This document shows positions 62,894 through 64,000 of a stretch of DNA of 64,000 nt, in pieces. Made by a program: the position numbers and the translations under genes. The first letter of the stretch is position 1. Each line of letters opens with the position of its first letter. Location of the stretch: positions 62,001-126,000 of the forward strand of contig NZ_AUHX01000004.1 in assembly GCF_000423405.1 (NCBI RefSeq), written 5' to 3'. Source of the stretch: Mesonia mobilis DSM 19841 (GTDB taxonomy: Bacteria > Bacteroidota > Bacteroidia > Flavobacteriales > Flavobacteriaceae). The notes under the pieces were generated by a model. It was not told the origin of the DNA. It ran no database searches and saw only the letters and a list, made by a program, of their open reading frames with translations.

Positions 62894-64000
62894 ATGAAAT
62901 ATAAATTTCACCTATTTAGCCTATTGCTTATCGCATTTTTAACAGCGTGTAGCGATGATGATAACGATACCGGAATTAGCAATGAATTTGTCGTTGCTTT
63001 TGAAAATCAAAATTACAGTTTTACCAATAGCGATACCGACAGAGAAATTAATTTAGTTTTTTCTGAAGAAGCTTCGCAAAGCGGAACGATTAGTATCACT
63101 TATACCGAAAACGGTTTAATTTACGGTATAGATTTTAGCACAACACCACAAGCCAATAGTGGTATTATCGAAATTCCTTTTGAAGCAGGAACTACCGAAA
63201 CTTCTTTCACATTCGAAAAACTAACACCTAACCCTATCGAAGGTGAAGAACTAAAGAGCGTTACTTTTTTAATTGCTGAAGTAACCAATGGTTTCTCACA
63301 AGGGAACACCACATTCACTGCCAATTATTTTGACGCTGCTTCTGCCGGCGGAAGCGTTGCTCCAGAACTTGGCGGTCCCAATCAAGGAAATCAGGTTTAT
63401 GTCGATTTAAGTACCAGTACCGAAAAAATCGTTGAACGCGATCGTTGGGATCTTGCTTTTTACAGTAAAGATGAGTTTCGAGTAAAATTAAATTCTTCAC
63501 TCTTTATGATGGCGGCAGCATTAGAAGAAACGAATATCGATAATGTGGTGGCGAACGATGTGCTTCAGCTTCAAAATCAAATGCAATTATTGCAAGATGG
63601 TTCTAACGAATATGTAGATGATCCCAGCGGAAGTATTTCTGAAACGGCTATCGATGAAGTTTCAAACACAATTGAAGAGAATAAAGTTTACCTCATCAAT
63701 ATGGGTAACGAAGTAGGCACAAACACGCCGGAAGTTGGTAGCGTTGCCGTTGCAGGCGATTATCGTGGCTGGATGAAGGTTCGCGTTCATCAAGAAAACG
63801 GAGAATATGTATTGCAATATGCAGATTTAGAAGCCTCGACTCACCAAGAAGTTACAATTTCAAAATCACCGGAGTATAACTTTACGTTTTTCAGCTTAGT
63901 CAATGAAACGATTGTCGATGTAGAACCTAAAGCAACCCAATGGGATTTAAATTTTAGCGTTTTTGTTGAAGTGTTAGACTTACCGGGCGGTGGGCAAACA
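62894..64000 (+). CDS. hmuY: HmuY-family heme-binding lipoprotein (3' partial)
   Basis: 369 codons are visible and the frame is still open at the window edge, so the C-terminus is missing. SPII signal MKYKFHLFSLLLIAFLTAC, lipobox Cys at residue 19, followed by an acidic DDDND stretch. The HmuY core begins with WDLAFYSKDEFRVKLNSS near residue 185 and continues through KVYLINMGNEVG, GDYRGWMKVRVHQENGEYVLQYADL and THQEVTISKSPEYNFTFFSL. The N-terminal 150 residues form an extra domain, perhaps for surface exposure. It captures heme and hands it to the HmuR-type receptor upstream. Confidence 0.88.
   Translation, partial: MKYKFHLFSLLLIAFLTACSDDDNDTGISNEFVVAFENQNYSFTNSDTDREINLVFSEEASQSGTISITYTENGLIYGIDFSTTPQANSGIIEIPFEAGTTETSFTFEKLTPNPIEGEELKSVTFLIAEVTNGFSQGNTTFTANYFDAASAGGSVAPELGGPNQGNQVYVDLSTSTEKIVERDRWDLAFYSKDEFRVKLNSSLFMMAAALEETNIDNVVANDVLQLQNQMQLLQDGSNEYVDDPSGSISETAIDEVSNTIEENKVYLINMGNEVGTNTPEVGSVAVAGDYRGWMKVRVHQENGEYVLQYADLEASTHQEVTISKSPEYNFTFFSLVNETIVDVEPKATQWDLNFSVFVEVLDLPGGGQT

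Noticed and set aside
1-64000. tRNA, rRNA or tmRNA genes.
   Set aside because: I looked for cloverleaf-like and rRNA-like segments in the larger intergenic gaps and saw none; a tRNAscan or Rfam scan would settle it.

Overview
The window comes from a member of the Bacteroidota, almost certainly a marine-type flavobacterium (family Flavobacteriaceae, Gramella/Zunongwangia-like). The evidence is the low GC, TAnnTTTG-type promoter -7 boxes, many SPII lipoproteins, TonB receptors with HmuY-type partners, a lycopene cyclase, DUF6607 and CAL67264-type proteins, a mitochondrial-type aconitase and flavobacterial intergenic repeats. I recognise no rRNA, tRNA, CRISPR array or transposase gene. The genus is a guess.

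Layout. 1-6 kb: end of a lycopene cyclase gene, a TlpA-like thioredoxin, an aldo/keto reductase, and a two-component system bracketed by two PepSY-like exported proteins and followed by an SdiA-regulated-like protein. 6-16 kb: aconitase; a four-gene block of periplasmic SurA/parvulin-type folding factors plus a MoxR ATPase; EttA. 16-25 kb: small genes, an acyl-CoA carboxylase beta subunit, two gene remnants, YaaA, RluD, a PASTA protein, Ddl and CoaD, with several families of intergenic repeats. 25-27.4 kb: a three-gene operon of small exported proteins bracketed by about 165-bp direct repeats. 27.4-31 kb: a PQQ-type sugar dehydrogenase lipoprotein gene followed by a TonB receptor gene. 31-42.7 kb: peptidases, a Nudix protein, PyrE, BirA, RsfS, FtsH and a phospholipid operon (LUD protein, CdsA, Psd, acyl-CoA-binding protein).

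42.8-49.8 kb holds the most coherent sensory system: a CheB-CheR-PAS-histidine kinase hybrid, a bacteriophytochrome with its biliverdin cysteine, a response regulator and a biliverdin-forming heme oxygenase, with junctions of -1, 21 and 0 bp. It looks like a complete red/far-red light sensing operon that makes its own chromophore. 49.8-56.2 kb is a decayed sugar-acid (pectin-like) locus: an intact UxuB-type SDR, a GH28 polygalacturonase lacking its N-terminal part, and the first 44 codons of a Gfo/Idh/MocA oxidoreductase joined directly to it. Two or three unrelated exported proteins follow, then a FucP-type MFS transporter and a LacI regulator. 56.2-58.7 kb: GuaB and a double universal stress protein.

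58.7-64 kb is a heme-acquisition locus. A DUF6607 protein, an FMN-binding protein with a flavinylation motif and a four-helix membrane protein are divergent from a TonB receptor and a HmuY lipoprotein. A DtxR-like palindrome lies just before the receptor start codon. The receptor gene has one in-frame TAA 91 codons before its natural end. Heme taken up here could in principle feed the heme oxygenase of the phytochrome operon; that link is inference.
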